A stretch of DNA of 64,000 bases from an uncultured Sunxiuqinia sp. (lineage in GTDB: Bacteria; Bacteroidota; Bacteroidia; Bacteroidales; Prolixibacteraceae). The translations under genes and the position numbers were made by a program. This document shows positions 16,253 through 24,916 of this stretch, one piece after another. Positions within the stretch are counted from its first letter, which is position 1. Each line of letters starts with the position of its first letter. The stretch covers positions 434,001 through 498,000 of the forward strand of contig NZ_OY782770.1 of NCBI RefSeq assembly GCF_963678245.1. Reading direction: 5' to 3'. Below the pieces are notes generated by a model. That model searched no databases, was not told the origin of the DNA, and saw nothing but the letters and a program-made list of their open reading frames with translations.

Positions 16253-17818
16253 TTACATTCTGAAAACGCCATAATGGGGATTTCGTTTAGGCTGATTAAG
16301 CGTAACCGTAAAAGCAAGTGCCAGGATATCACGAGTTTCAACAGGATCGATAATCCCATCGTCCCACAATCGTGATGAGCTATAATAAGCAGTGCTTTCA
16401 TTTTCAAACTGTTCAACTAAGCTATTCTCCCTTCCATTCTTTCCGATGGTTTGTATCACACCCGAAGCCTGTTCGCCACCCATTACCGCAATTCGCGAAT
16501 GGGGCCACATGAAAAGGAAATCGGGATCGTACGCGCGGCCGGCCATCGCATAATTACCTGCTCCGAAAGATCCGCCGATAACAAGCGTGATTTTGGGCAC
16601 CACAGAGTTAGCAACAGCATTGATTAATTTAGCGCCATCGCGGGCAATACCTTCGTGTTCGTATTTCTTGCCGACAATAAAGCCGGTAATATTCTGCAAA
16701 AACAACAATGGAATCTGACGTTGATTGCAAAGCTGGATAAAGTGAGCACCTTTTCGTGCGGCTTCAGCTGTCAAAAAGCTCTGATTTCCGACAATCCCGA
16801 TTGGCATACCTTTTAAACGGGCAAAACCAGTAATCAGTGTTTTTCCATAATTGACTTTAAATTCCTGAAAATCGCTGTTGTCAACCAGGTGGTCAATAAT
16901 TTTGTGCACCGGAATTGGCTTTTTCAAATCAGTCGTCAGATAACTATAAATATTTTCCGCTGGAAATCTGGGAGCTCGGGTGTTCTTAATTTCAACATCC
17001 TGCTTGGAGGCCATGGGTAACTTGTCGACAATTGACCGGCAAATTTTTACGGCATCTGCATCATCTTCAGCCAAATGGTCGGCCACTCCCGAAATTGATG
17101 TATGAACATCTCCGCCTCCCAGTTCTTCGGCTGAGACCTCTTCGCCCGTCGCTGCCTTCACCAAAGGTGGTCCTCCAATAAAAATAGCTCCTTGTCTTTT
17201 AACAATGATGGTTTCGTCACACATGGCCGGCACATAAGCACCTCCCGCTGTGCAGAATCCCATTACAATCGCTATTTGAGGAATCCCGTCAGCCGACAGT
17301 TTTGCCTGATTGTAAAACACCCGGCCAAAATCAAATCGATCGGGAAAAACGCTGGCTTGTTGCGGGAGAAATATCCCTCCTGAATCAGCCAAGTAAATGC
17401 AAGGAAGCTTGTTTTTCAATGCAATTTCCTGGGCTCGAACATGCTTTCGAATAGTTTCCTTAATGTATGTTCCACCTTTCACCGTCGCATCGTTCGCGAC
17501 AATCATGCACTCACGTCCATTTATAACTCCAAGGCCGGTTACAATGCCAGCCGATGGAAATGAATTATCGTATTGATCGTATGCGGCAAATGTGGAAAGT
17601 TCCAAAAAAGGGGTTCCCTGATCAACAAGGATATCGATACGCTCACGAGCCAATAATTTTCCTCGTTCACGATGTTTATGAACCGCCTTTTCTGATCCAT
17701 GATTACAAACTTGACTTAACCGTTGGTAAAAATCATCAACTACCAACTGATAACCAATAGGTTTATCTTCATGAACCTGCAAATGCGAATCTATTTTATC
17801 TTGTTGAGCTTTACCCAT
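16253..17818 (-). CDS. mccB: Acyl-CoA carboxylase beta subunit, probably 3-methylcrotonyl-CoA carboxylase
   Basis: The 521-residue carboxyltransferase has two crotonase-like halves. Segments typical of MCC beta are NDATVKGGTYIKETIRKHVRAQ, IYLADSGGIFLPQQ, GFCTAGGAYVPAM, GGPPLVKAATGEEVSAEELGGGDVH, and in the second half NITGFIVGKKYEHEG, GSFGAGNYAMAGRAYDP and WPHSRIAVMGGEQA. It transfers the carboxyl group from biotin to 3-methylcrotonyl-CoA. ATG at 17818 is chosen over TTG at 17833. This is the first gene of the nine-gene unit. A 213-base gap separates it from mtaB, and the promoter is not obvious: the best minus-strand box, GAATTTTG near 17870, matches only 7/8. Confidence 0.92.
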   Translation of the reverse strand: MGKAQQDKIDSHLQVHEDKPIGYQLVVDDFYQRLSQVCNHGSEKAVHKHRERGKLLARERIDILVDQGTPFLELSTFAAYDQYDNSFPSAGIVTGLGVINGRECMIVANDATVKGGTYIKETIRKHVRAQEIALKNKLPCIYLADSGGIFLPQQASVFPDRFDFGRVFYNQAKLSADGIPQIAIVMGFCTAGGAYVPAMCDETIIVKRQGAIFIGGPPLVKAATGEEVSAEELGGGDVHTSISGVADHLAEDDADAVKICRSIVDKLPMASKQDVEIKNTRAPRFPAENIYSYLTTDLKKPIPVHKIIDHLVDNSDFQEFKVNYGKTLITGFARLKGMPIGIVGNQSFLTAEAARKGAHFIQLCNQRQIPLLFLQNITGFIVGKKYEHEGIARDGAKLINAVANSVVPKITLVIGGSFGAGNYAMAGRAYDPDFLFMWPHSRIAVMGGEQASGVIQTIGKNGRENSLVEQFENESTAYYSSSRLWDDGIIDPVETRDILALAFTVTLNQPKRNPHYGVFRM

Positions 17819-18046
17819 GTTGTCGTTAAACAAATTAAAAAAGGAAAATCTCTTACTATGACAAAATTCTAGGCTATTGGTTCACATAAACCGCCACTTT
17901 TTGTTTTTTTGAAGATCGAATCCGAACCCTAATTTTTTCTTTACTTTCGTTCAAACTGAATATACTTTTGAGAAGAAATTAAGTTGTAGGCTTAAATTGG
18001 CTCAATAAATTAAACTCTGACAAAAGTATTAAAATTTCAATTCGGC

Positions 18047-19345
18047 CTAGATGAGTTCTGCAAGCAAGTCCGTTTGATCATCACTTCCCTGCAAACTTTT
18101 GATTCTTACTTTATGAAAGCTATTTCGCTGGATATCCTCCCCCCTGAATCGGATAGGAACATAGTGCTCTCCATAACCGGAAGCAAAACCATGGGAATCA
18201 ATTTTTTCAACCAAAACTGTTTGCTCGCGCCCAATAAAACGCTCCAGATAAATCTTACGCAGTTCTTCCGATTTTTCACGCAAAGTCGCTGACCGCGCTG
18301 TTTTTACTTTTTCGGGCACCTGCTCCTCCATCCGTTCGGCACGCGTTCCTTTTCGAACTGAATATTTAAAGGTGTGCACATGACTAAAATTCAATCGCTC
18401 CAATGCATCCAGGCTTTCCTGGAAGTCTTCTCCTGTCTCTCCGGGGAAACCAACAATCAAGTCGGTTGTAAAATTAAACTCGGGCCACTTTGCACGAAAA
18501 CCATCAATAACCGATGCAAAACGGTCAAAATCGTACATCCGTCGCATGCGCAGTAAAACTTTATCGGAACCACTCTGCAAGCACAAATGCAAGTGTGGCG
18601 CTAATTTCGGATGATCGAACAATTCGTAAAACTGCTCTCCAAAACCATCGGGTTCCAGCGAAGAAATACGAACCCTGAAATCACCGGGGACTTCAAGAAT
18701 GGCTTTTAGAACATCTTCAAAGCGTTTACCTTCCCATTCGTATCTGCCAATATTTACACCGGTAATCACCAGCTCCTTAAATCCATTGGCTAATGTGTCT
18801 TTTACATTTTCAATAATCTGAGGTAAGGGTCGGCTGACCGCTCGTCCACGAACTTTCGGGATGATACAAAAAGTGCAAAAATTATCGCAGCCATCTTGAA
18901 TTTTAATGGAGCTGCGGGTATGCAAACTCTTGTCAACCGTATTAAACTGAAAAACATCGCCTTCCAAATTTGAAGGATGTAGAATTTCGCCCTGAAAATG
19001 AGCATCGATCAACTGCCGGATACTTGCTTTACGTTTGTTGTCAACAACGTAAGTGATTTTCTCCTGGTCTTCCAGTTTCTCTTTATAGTTATTGGCCATG
19101 CAACCGGTTACCACAACCATCGACCCCTCATTGTGTCGTGCCGCCTGACTAATGGTATGCCGTGATTTTTGATCACTTTGATTAGTAACTGTACACGTAT
19201 TTACAACCACGACATCGGCTTGCTCTTTAAAATCAACAATTTCGTATCCGGCCTGATCAAAATCGGAAACCAAAGCATCCGTTTCATATTGATTCAGTCG
19301 ACAACCTAAAGTTTTAAATGCAATTCGCTTTTTTGTGGTGCTCAT
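18047..19345 (-). CDS. mtaB: tRNA t6A37 methylthiotransferase MtaB
   Basis: A 432-residue radical-SAM methylthiotransferase that should add a methylthio group to t6A37 of ANN-decoding tRNAs. The N-terminal UPF0004 domain has the three cluster-binding cysteines (TLGCRLNQYETD, VNTCTVTNQSD, VTGCMA). The radical-SAM motif is GCDNFCTFCIIPKVRGRAVSR near residue 155, and a TRAM-like domain ends the protein. The sequence CRLNQYETD is characteristic of MtaB rather than MiaB or RimO. It overlaps the miaB-like gene by 4 bases and is co-transcribed with it. Confidence 0.92.
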   Translation of the reverse strand: MSTTKKRIAFKTLGCRLNQYETDALVSDFDQAGYEIVDFKEQADVVVVNTCTVTNQSDQKSRHTISQAARHNEGSMVVVTGCMANNYKEKLEDQEKITYVVDNKRKASIRQLIDAHFQGEILHPSNLEGDVFQFNTVDKSLHTRSSIKIQDGCDNFCTFCIIPKVRGRAVSRPLPQIIENVKDTLANGFKELVITGVNIGRYEWEGKRFEDVLKAILEVPGDFRVRISSLEPDGFGEQFYELFDHPKLAPHLHLCLQSGSDKVLLRMRRMYDFDRFASVIDGFRAKWPEFNFTTDLIVGFPGETGEDFQESLDALERLNFSHVHTFKYSVRKGTRAERMEEQVPEKVKTARSATLREKSEELRKIYLERFIGREQTVLVEKIDSHGFASGYGEHYVPIRFRGEDIQRNSFHKVRIKSLQGSDDQTDLLAELI

Positions 19346-20694
19346 GATTCAATTTTTTCTTCCTGAAGTACCAACTCTCCACTCAACGAAAAGTCAGCAG
19401 CTGAGGTTATTTTCACATCTACAATCCGTCCTTTCAACTCAGGTGCTTTCCGATCCAAGCGAACATTCAATTTTCCTTCCGTCAGTCCTGTGCTAAATCC
19501 GGTTTTCCGATCGCTTCCGTTAACCAGCACACGAAAGGTTTTACCAACCAACTGACGATTATATTCGCTGGTATGAGTTCTCATTGTTTCTGAGAGCCGA
19601 TGATAGCGATCTTTCTTCACTTCTTGCGAAACTTCATCCTGCCAACGGTAACTGGCAGCTCCCGGACGTGGTGAATACATAGCAATGTAGGCCATGTTAA
19701 ACTTGAATTCGTTCATGGCAGCAACCGTGTTTTGAAACTCTGCTTCTCCTTCGGCCGTAAACCCGACAATAATATCGGTAAATAAAGTCGCTTCCGGAAT
19801 CAGCTCTCGAATATCGTTTACAATTCGGCGGTATTTTTCCATGGAATGCCGACGATTCATCTTAATCAATACTTTCTCATCACCACTCTGCATTGGAAGG
19901 TGAATCTGTTTGGCTAAACATTTATATTCAGCAATCACTTCAATTACATCACGGGTCATATCCTGTGGATGTGGAGATGTGAAATACACCCAAAATTCTT
20001 CACCCGAAAGCTTACCGTATTGACCAATCTGCTTCAACAGTTCCGCAAAAGTTATCTCTTCTCCATTTTTATCCAGCCCATACGAATTAACATTCTGCCC
20101 AAGCAAGGTAATCGATTTATAACCTTGTTGAACCAAGTGTTGAATCTCTTTTATTATTTCTTCGGATGGACGGGAAACCTCCCTGCCACGGGTGTACGGG
20201 ACGGCGCAAAACGCACAAAATTTATCACACCCATTTTGAATGGGCACAAACGCTTCGTAAGTCGATTCATATTTCGGTTTGATATGCCACAAATCAACGA
20301 TATGCTCATTTTGGGGCATTACCGGTTGGGGAGTTTGCAATGAAGCAGCATTGACAACCCCGTAATTTCGAATCATATCGGGCAGCTGACTTAACTCACT
20401 CATTGGAAAAATTAAATCAAAAAGCTTCAGAAACTTTTCCTTGTCAGCCGGCAAAACGCAACCTGAGATAAATGTGATCACGTTTCTTTTATTTTTCCAC
20501 TTGTTCCACTGAGCAATTTTGTTGTATACCTTGTCAATTGGCTTTTGCCTTACCGAACAGGCCAACATTCCCAGCAGCGTTGCCTCCTCTTCCTTTTCAG
20601 TCCGTTCGTACCCCATCTGTTCAAGCACCGCACTCACGCGTTCACTATCTGACAGGTTCATCTGGCATCCCAATGTAATTAAGTGATACTTCAT
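19342..20694 (-). CDS. MiaB-like tRNA methylthiotransferase
   Basis: The 450-residue radical-SAM methylthiotransferase has the first cluster's cysteines in TLGCQMNLSDSE (Cys10), MLACSVRQKP (about 46) and ISGCVLP (about 80), the radical-SAM motif GCDKFCAFCAVPYTRGREVSR near 156, and a C-terminal TRAM domain. MiaB methylthiolates i6A37. The segment around the second Cys reads LGMLACSVRQ instead of the usual NTCSVRE, so this may be a divergent MiaB rather than the standard Bacteroidota copy. The i6A substrate depends on DMAPP, which the adjacent mevalonate operon should supply. It leads the two-gene unit with mtaB. Confidence 0.82.
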   Translation of the reverse strand: MKYHLITLGCQMNLSDSERVSAVLEQMGYERTEKEEEATLLGMLACSVRQKPIDKVYNKIAQWNKWKNKRNVITFISGCVLPADKEKFLKLFDLIFPMSELSQLPDMIRNYGVVNAASLQTPQPVMPQNEHIVDLWHIKPKYESTYEAFVPIQNGCDKFCAFCAVPYTRGREVSRPSEEIIKEIQHLVQQGYKSITLLGQNVNSYGLDKNGEEITFAELLKQIGQYGKLSGEEFWVYFTSPHPQDMTRDVIEVIAEYKCLAKQIHLPMQSGDEKVLIKMNRRHSMEKYRRIVNDIRELIPEATLFTDIIVGFTAEGEAEFQNTVAAMNEFKFNMAYIAMYSPRPGAASYRWQDEVSQEVKKDRYHRLSETMRTHTSEYNRQLVGKTFRVLVNGSDRKTGFSTGLTEGKLNVRLDRKAPELKGRIVDVKITSAADFSLSGELVLQEEKIES

Positions 20695-20778
20695 CCTATG
20701 ACATTCAAATTCAAAAAAAAATCTATTTACGATCCTAAATCAAATATCTAATTCGGACTACAAAAATAGACAGTATTT

Positions 20779-21459
20779 TTAGAAATACACCTCGCAATGA
20801 ATATGATCGCGATCAAACCCTTTATTTTTCAGAATTTCAAGGGCATCAAAAATCATATTACTGTTTCCACACAAGTAAAAATGGGTGTTTTTTTCGAAGC
20901 TTGTGCGTTTAAGGTATTTGGTTAACCGACCATGAACCTGACCGTCCTTATCCCCCGTTGTACAAAGAATATGACGCTCCGGATCATACTCGTCTTTATC
21001 GTAAGCTTCGTGTCCATAACGCACTCCATGAATCAGTAAATAGTCCAATTCAGGATAGGTGCGCACCATACTGCGGAATGGCGCTATACCAGTTCCACTG
21101 GCAATAAATACAAATTTGTTGTCCGGAATATGCTTCTCTTCAATTTTAAACTTACCAAAAGGTCCGTTTACTTCCACCAAATCACCTTTTTTCAGATGAC
21201 TCAATTTAGGTGAAAAATAACCTTCTTTCACTTCTTTTACCAACACCTCTAAATTCTCATCATTTTCGCCACTGTAAATCGAATACTCCCGACTTTGATA
21301 ATCGCCTTGAATACCTAGTGAAATATGTTGCCCAGCTTTGAACTTAAATCGTCCTCCCGGCAATTTCAACGAAAATGTTTCATCTGTTAACCTTCTTATT
21401 TCTTTTACATTGTAGAAGGTTTCATCAATTCTTATTACTTGCATAACTTCTGTCGACAT
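20779..21459 (-). CDS. FNR-type FAD/NAD(P)H oxidoreductase
   Basis: The 226-residue protein has a ferredoxin-reductase fold. The FAD-binding motif SREYSIYSG lies near residue 56, LVEVNGPFGKF near 95, the NAD(P)-binding ASGTGIAPFRSMV near 121, and FYLCGNSNMI plus a C-terminal aromatic HCEVYF at the end. It should move electrons between NAD(P)H and a ferredoxin or flavodoxin. No Fe-S domain is attached. A flavodoxin gene stands divergently 157 bases away but is destroyed by mutations, so the original partner may be lost. A TATCTTTG box lies about 20 bases upstream of the ATG. Confidence 0.88.
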   Translation of the reverse strand: MSTEVMQVIRIDETFYNVKEIRRLTDETFSLKLPGGRFKFKAGQHISLGIQGDYQSREYSIYSGENDENLEVLVKEVKEGYFSPKLSHLKKGDLVEVNGPFGKFKIEEKHIPDNKFVFIASGTGIAPFRSMVRTYPELDYLLIHGVRYGHEAYDKDEYDPERHILCTTGDKDGQVHGRLTKYLKRTSFEKNTHFYLCGNSNMIFDALEILKNKGFDRDHIHCEVYF

Positions 21460-21478
21460 CGTATCTAATTTTGGGCTG

Positions 21479-21486
21479 CAAAGATA
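21479..21486 (-). promoter_or_regulatory. -7 promoter box of the FNR-type oxidoreductase
   Basis: The minus strand reads TATCTTTG (TAnnTTTG), giving a predicted leader of about 13-17 bases before the ATG at 21459. Confidence 0.5.
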
Positions 21487-21529
21487 ATTAAAATCAATAA
21501 AAAGACCTATGAATCCGAATTAATCTTTG

Positions 21530-21559
21530 TTAACCGATTATAAACCTTATTTAACCGAT
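21530..21559. promoter_or_regulatory. Candidate operator: TTAACCGAT repeated two helical turns apart
   Basis: TTAACCGAT occurs at 21530-21538 and again at 21551-21559, 21 bases apart, so both copies face the same side of the helix. It lies in the divergent region between the oxidoreductase gene and the decayed flavodoxin gene, upstream of the -7 box of the former. The binding protein is unknown. Confidence 0.35.
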
Positions 21560-21615
21560 AAAAAAGCGGTTTGTTTTAGACAATTGGCGTAATCTCGATA
21601 GAAAATCTCCATGCT

Positions 21616-22119
21616 ATGAAAACAATGTTTATTTATATGTCAAATCACGGGTGAACCGACCGTGTCGTTCATGAACTTTCCGAAGAGTTATCGGGTATGT
21701 TACTCTTAAAAATTTGAAAGAAGATAGAAATCCTTGTTTCGAGGACTACGACCTAGTCATAATTGGTGGTTCCATCCATGCCGGACAAATTCAACGAAGG
21801 GTGCGGGAATTTAGAGAAAATAACACAGAGAAGCTTGGACTAAAAGAAATTGGCTTATTTATTTGCTGTATGATGCAAGGCGAACAAGCTCAGGAACAAC
21901 TAAATAACGCCTTCCCTGAAAAACTCCACCAATATGCCAAATCGAAAGCTATTTTAGGTAGTGAGTACAATTTTGACAAAATACGTTTTTTTTGAAAGGC
22001 TAGCTGTGAAAAAGATTGCCAAGGTAGATCAAAGTGTAAGCAACATTAATCACAATGCTATCAAAGAGTTTGCCGATAAAATGGACAAGACATTTTCTAC
22101 TTTTTTAATGCTGATCTAA
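21616..22119 (+). pseudogene. Flavodoxin-family pseudogene (one nonsense and two frameshift lesions)
   Basis: Joined across three lesions, the frames give a flavodoxin-like protein of about 167 residues. It starts MKTMFIYMSNHG with the FMN phosphate loop and an in-frame TGA at 21652-21654. DRVVHELSEELSG follows, then a shift near 21700 into VTLKNLKEDRNPCFEDYD and LVIIGGSIHAGQIQRRV. A second shift in a T-run near 21988-21994 leads to FFERLAVKKIAKVD and DKMDKTFSTF, ending at TAA 22117-22119. Each residual block still aligns with the protoporphyrinogen-oxidase-like flavodoxin family (HemG type), so decay is recent. Sequencing error could explain one shift but hardly three lesions. Confidence 0.82.
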
Positions 22120-22826
22120 AAATTCCGATAAAAATCTTCTGTCAGCTTGCGATAAGCAGGCGAAAAATCATTTTCAACAGACTGTCGAATAAACAGTTCT
22201 CCTTCCTCGAACTTTCCGGCATTTGTAGATAGCTCAACCAGCAGGCGATGATTTTTTTTTGTTTCATCAGGAGCAACTTTCACAAATCTGGTGATTGTCA
22301 AACTCAGTTCTGATGCTAACTCTTTCAATCGTCTTTCTTTATCAACTGGCACAATCAGACTTATCCGGGCATCTTCCGAAAGTAAGCTTTTCGCTTTTGT
22401 CAGTAACTCCTGCAAACTCAATGAATCGGCATGTCGGGCTTGAGCGCGTTTATGATCACCCGATTTTGGCGAATTTTCGAAAAACGGAGGATTCGAAATA
22501 ATATGATCATATTTCTCTGTGGTTTGAAAACTCCGGAAATCGCCGATGGTTAGCCTTAACCTCTTTCCCCATTTTGAGTTTTGAAAATTAAACTGGGCTT
22601 CCTCCGCCGCGTCAGACTCCAACTCCACCGCGTCAATCAGCGCATTCGTTTTTTGAGCAGCCATTAATGCCAGCAACCCAGTTCCAGTCCCTACATCCAA
22701 AACCCGGGCAACACGATTAAACCGAACCCAGGAACCAAGCAAAACCCCGTCAATCCCCACTTTCATCGCAGCTTTTTCCTGACGAACCCCAAATTGTTTA
22801 AAGTAAAAAAAATTACCTCGCCCCAT
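22116..22826 (-). CDS. trmN6: tRNA1(Val) (adenine(37)-N6)-methyltransferase
   Basis: A class I SAM-dependent methyltransferase of 236 residues. Motif I is VLDVGTGTGLLALMAAQ near residue 43, motif II acidic AVELES, and the N6-adenine motif NPPFF near 113. FKQFGVRQEKAAMKVGIDGVLLGSW at the N-terminus is typical of TrmN6 (YfiC), which methylates A37 of tRNA1(Val). The ATG at 22826 is preferred: an upstream TTG at 22886 would add 20 residues rich in Phe and Tyr without family character. The stop overlaps the end of the flavodoxin pseudogene by 4 bases on the other strand. Confidence 0.88.
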   Translation of the reverse strand: MGRGNFFYFKQFGVRQEKAAMKVGIDGVLLGSWVRFNRVARVLDVGTGTGLLALMAAQKTNALIDAVELESDAAEEAQFNFQNSKWGKRLRLTIGDFRSFQTTEKYDHIISNPPFFENSPKSGDHKRAQARHADSLSLQELLTKAKSLLSEDARISLIVPVDKERRLKELASELSLTITRFVKVAPDETKKNHRLLVELSTNAGKFEEGELFIRQSVENDFSPAYRKLTEDFYRNF

Positions 22827-22968
22827 ACTGAAATTGATAATCTTGATTTTTGACAAGCGAAAGTAAAAGAAAGAATAGAATTTCAATTCTGAATATTATC
22901 TAATTATTAATAAAAGTGATTTATATTTTCATTTCACGAAGTTATCTGTCGCAGTTAGTTGTAATTTC

Positions 22969-22976
22969 TAGATTTG
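22969..22976 (+). promoter_or_regulatory. -7 promoter box of the small membrane protein
   Basis: TAGATTTG matches TAnnTTTG, 42 bases upstream of the ATG at 23019. It rules out the longer reading from TTG at 22974, which overlaps the box. Confidence 0.5.
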
Positions 22977-23018
22977 CACGCGCTAAAAAATAAAGTGAGT
23001 ACAAAGACTAAAATTGAC

Positions 23019-23219
23019 ATGAAGAAGAGAGATTATTACATTTTAGGATTATTGATTTGCATTGTAATATATGCAGCTTCTCACCGAAAACTCAATCAAA
23101 AGGAGAATCGAAGCGAAAAAAAGAGCATCATTGAATCTCATGTAAAAACAGACTTGCGTGCTATAGAAAACGATTCACTCGGCACGTTGATTAGACAAAC
23201 TCTTAAGGCCGAAGCTTGA
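23019..23219 (+). CDS. Small single-span membrane protein, function unknown
   Basis: A 66-residue protein begins MKKRDYYILGLLICIVIYAA, a basic start followed by one membrane segment, and continues into a charged tail ending in LKAEA. The family is not recognised. The ATG at 23019 is supported by a promoter box 42 bases upstream. The gene is alone, between the divergent trmN6 and convergent nhaA genes. A partial inverted repeat (CCACCT...AGGTGTGG, 23229-23257) follows but has no T-run. Confidence 0.55.
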   Translation: MKKRDYYILGLLICIVIYAASHRKLNQKENRSEKKSIIESHVKTDLRAIENDSLGTLIRQTLKAEA

Positions 23220-23357
23220 TATTCATTACCACCTGATTATTTTACATAAAGGTGTGGTGAGCATGATAAAAGTTCGTTCTCACAGAGCTTGATTTTGCAT
23301 TCATAATCTCAGGGTTGCAGCAATTGATTGGATCAATGTAATGTTAAAGAGAAAAGT

Positions 23358-24665
23358 TTAGATTTCCGTTTTTTTGCTTTTACTTACAAAATACAAAACA
23401 GCATATCCCAGAATTCCCGCGATCAACGAGCCACACAAAATTCCGACTTTAGCCGAATCAGAATAACCTGAGCCAACAAATGCCAAATTCGAGATAAAGA
23501 TTGACATGGTAAAACCGACTCCTGCCAGCAAAGCTACACCAATAATATTTTTATAATTCACACCTGCGGGAAATGCTGCAATTTTCAATTTAACAGCTCC
23601 AAGAGAAAACAGACTCACTCCGATTCCCTTACCAACAATCAAGCCAACTGAGATATTAAAAACTAATGATAAATCTAAACTCATATCGGAACCTAAAGCA
23701 ATACCGGCGTTAGCCAGTGCAAAAATAGGCATCACCAAATAAGCCACCCAATTGTGCAAACGGTGTTCTAAATGTTGTAAAGGTGACTGCACCAAACCAG
23801 TCCAATCTTCCAAATCATCAAGTTGTTCAATTTGTCGATGAGAAAGGATAGGTTCCTTTTTGTTGGGAGAAAGCTTAATGTCTTCCAAAATACCACTTAC
23901 CTTTCGAGTATAGGTACTGACTCCAATTCGTTGACGAATAGGAATCGTGAGTGCCATTAATACTCCAGCGATTGTTGGATGAATTCCGGCTTTCAAAAAT
24001 AAAAACCAAACAACCAGCCCGGCAATTGCAAATATGTACTTCGAGTAAATTCGCCAATAAGAGAGTGTAAACAAAAACGCTAATATACCCATGGCATAAG
24101 CTAACAACATCCACTTAATTCCGCCACTATAAAAAAGTGCAATAACCAAAACTGCTCCCAAATCATCAACAATCGCAAATGCGGTTAAAAAAACCTTCAG
24201 ACTAAGGGGAACACGTTTCCCGAGTACGTTTAGAATCGCCAACGAAAATGCAATATCCGTAGCCATCGGAATACCCCATCCATCCAGAGTTTCAGGATTA
24301 TTATTCAAAAGAACAAAGAGTCCAACCGGAATAAGCATTCCTCCAATTGCAGCAAAAAACGGGAAAGCTGCTTTTTTTATCGAATTTAGCTCACCGATAA
24401 CTAGTTCGCGCTTGATTTCTAATCCGATGAGAAAAAAGAAGATTGTCATCAAACCATCATTCACCCAAAGTATTAGCGGTTTATTCAACGAGATGTGCTC
24501 AGTTTGAAATCCGAGTTTGTAATCCCAAAGGTTCTGATACAAATAATCAAACGGCGAATTAGCCCAAATTAAAGCAAATATGGTTGCCCCAAAAAGAAGA
24601 ATCCCACTAAAACTTTCAATCTTAACAAACTTCTGAAATGGCGTGACTAACATTTTTTCAATCAT
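23358..24665 (-). CDS. nhaA: Na+/H+ antiporter NhaA
   Basis: The 435-residue inner-membrane protein with about 12 membrane segments exchanges protons for sodium. It holds the family hallmarks FFFLIGLEIKRELVIGEL near residue 77, PMATDIAFSLAIL near 133 (TDIAF with the assembly Asp) and FAIVDDLGAVLVI near 163 (the two cation-binding Asp residues). A cytoplasmic insert of about 45 residues separates the halves. It is a single gene with a TAAATTTG box about 65 bases upstream of the ATG. Confidence 0.96.
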   Translation of the reverse strand: MIEKMLVTPFQKFVKIESFSGILLFGATIFALIWANSPFDYLYQNLWDYKLGFQTEHISLNKPLILWVNDGLMTIFFFLIGLEIKRELVIGELNSIKKAAFPFFAAIGGMLIPVGLFVLLNNNPETLDGWGIPMATDIAFSLAILNVLGKRVPLSLKVFLTAFAIVDDLGAVLVIALFYSGGIKWMLLAYAMGILAFLFTLSYWRIYSKYIFAIAGLVVWFLFLKAGIHPTIAGVLMALTIPIRQRIGVSTYTRKVSGILEDIKLSPNKKEPILSHRQIEQLDDLEDWTGLVQSPLQHLEHRLHNWVAYLVMPIFALANAGIALGSDMSLDLSLVFNISVGLIVGKGIGVSLFSLGAVKLKIAAFPAGVNYKNIIGVALLAGVGFTMSIFISNLAFVGSGYSDSAKVGILCGSLIAGILGYAVLYFVSKSKKTEI

Positions 24666-24729
24666 TGTCGTATATTTTGTGCTCGATCAATAGCGAACAT
24701 CCCTTTCGGTGTATCGAGGATTTGTTTTG

Positions 24730-24737
24730 CAAATTTA
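24730..24737 (-). promoter_or_regulatory. -7 promoter box of nhaA
   Basis: The minus strand reads TAAATTTG (TAnnTTTG), leaving a leader of about 60 bases. No -33 TTG was found at standard spacing. Confidence 0.4.
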
Positions 24738-24916
24738 ACCGTTTGAGCTAATATTAAATAGCATGCACGAATACTTTCCGGCTCTGGTGATTATTTCTAT
24801 AACTAGATATCAATCAAAACGGCAAAAAGTTCAATACAAACAATAGAAATAACAATCTACTAACACTTGTACAAGTTCGGAAACAATAACCAAACATAAG
24901 ACTCAAAAAGACGAAA

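Noticed and set aside
7105-17818. HMG-CoA lyase or HMG-CoA synthase hidden in the operon
   Set aside because: Every gene in the interval was assigned by motifs to another family; no lyase or thiolase-fold synthase signature is seen anywhere in the window except FabF, which is a fatty-acid enzyme.
22827-22886. 20-residue upstream extension of trmN6 from TTG
   Set aside because: The added residues are Phe/Tyr/Lys-rich and not part of the family; ATG 22826 starts close to the conserved FKQFGVRQ segment.
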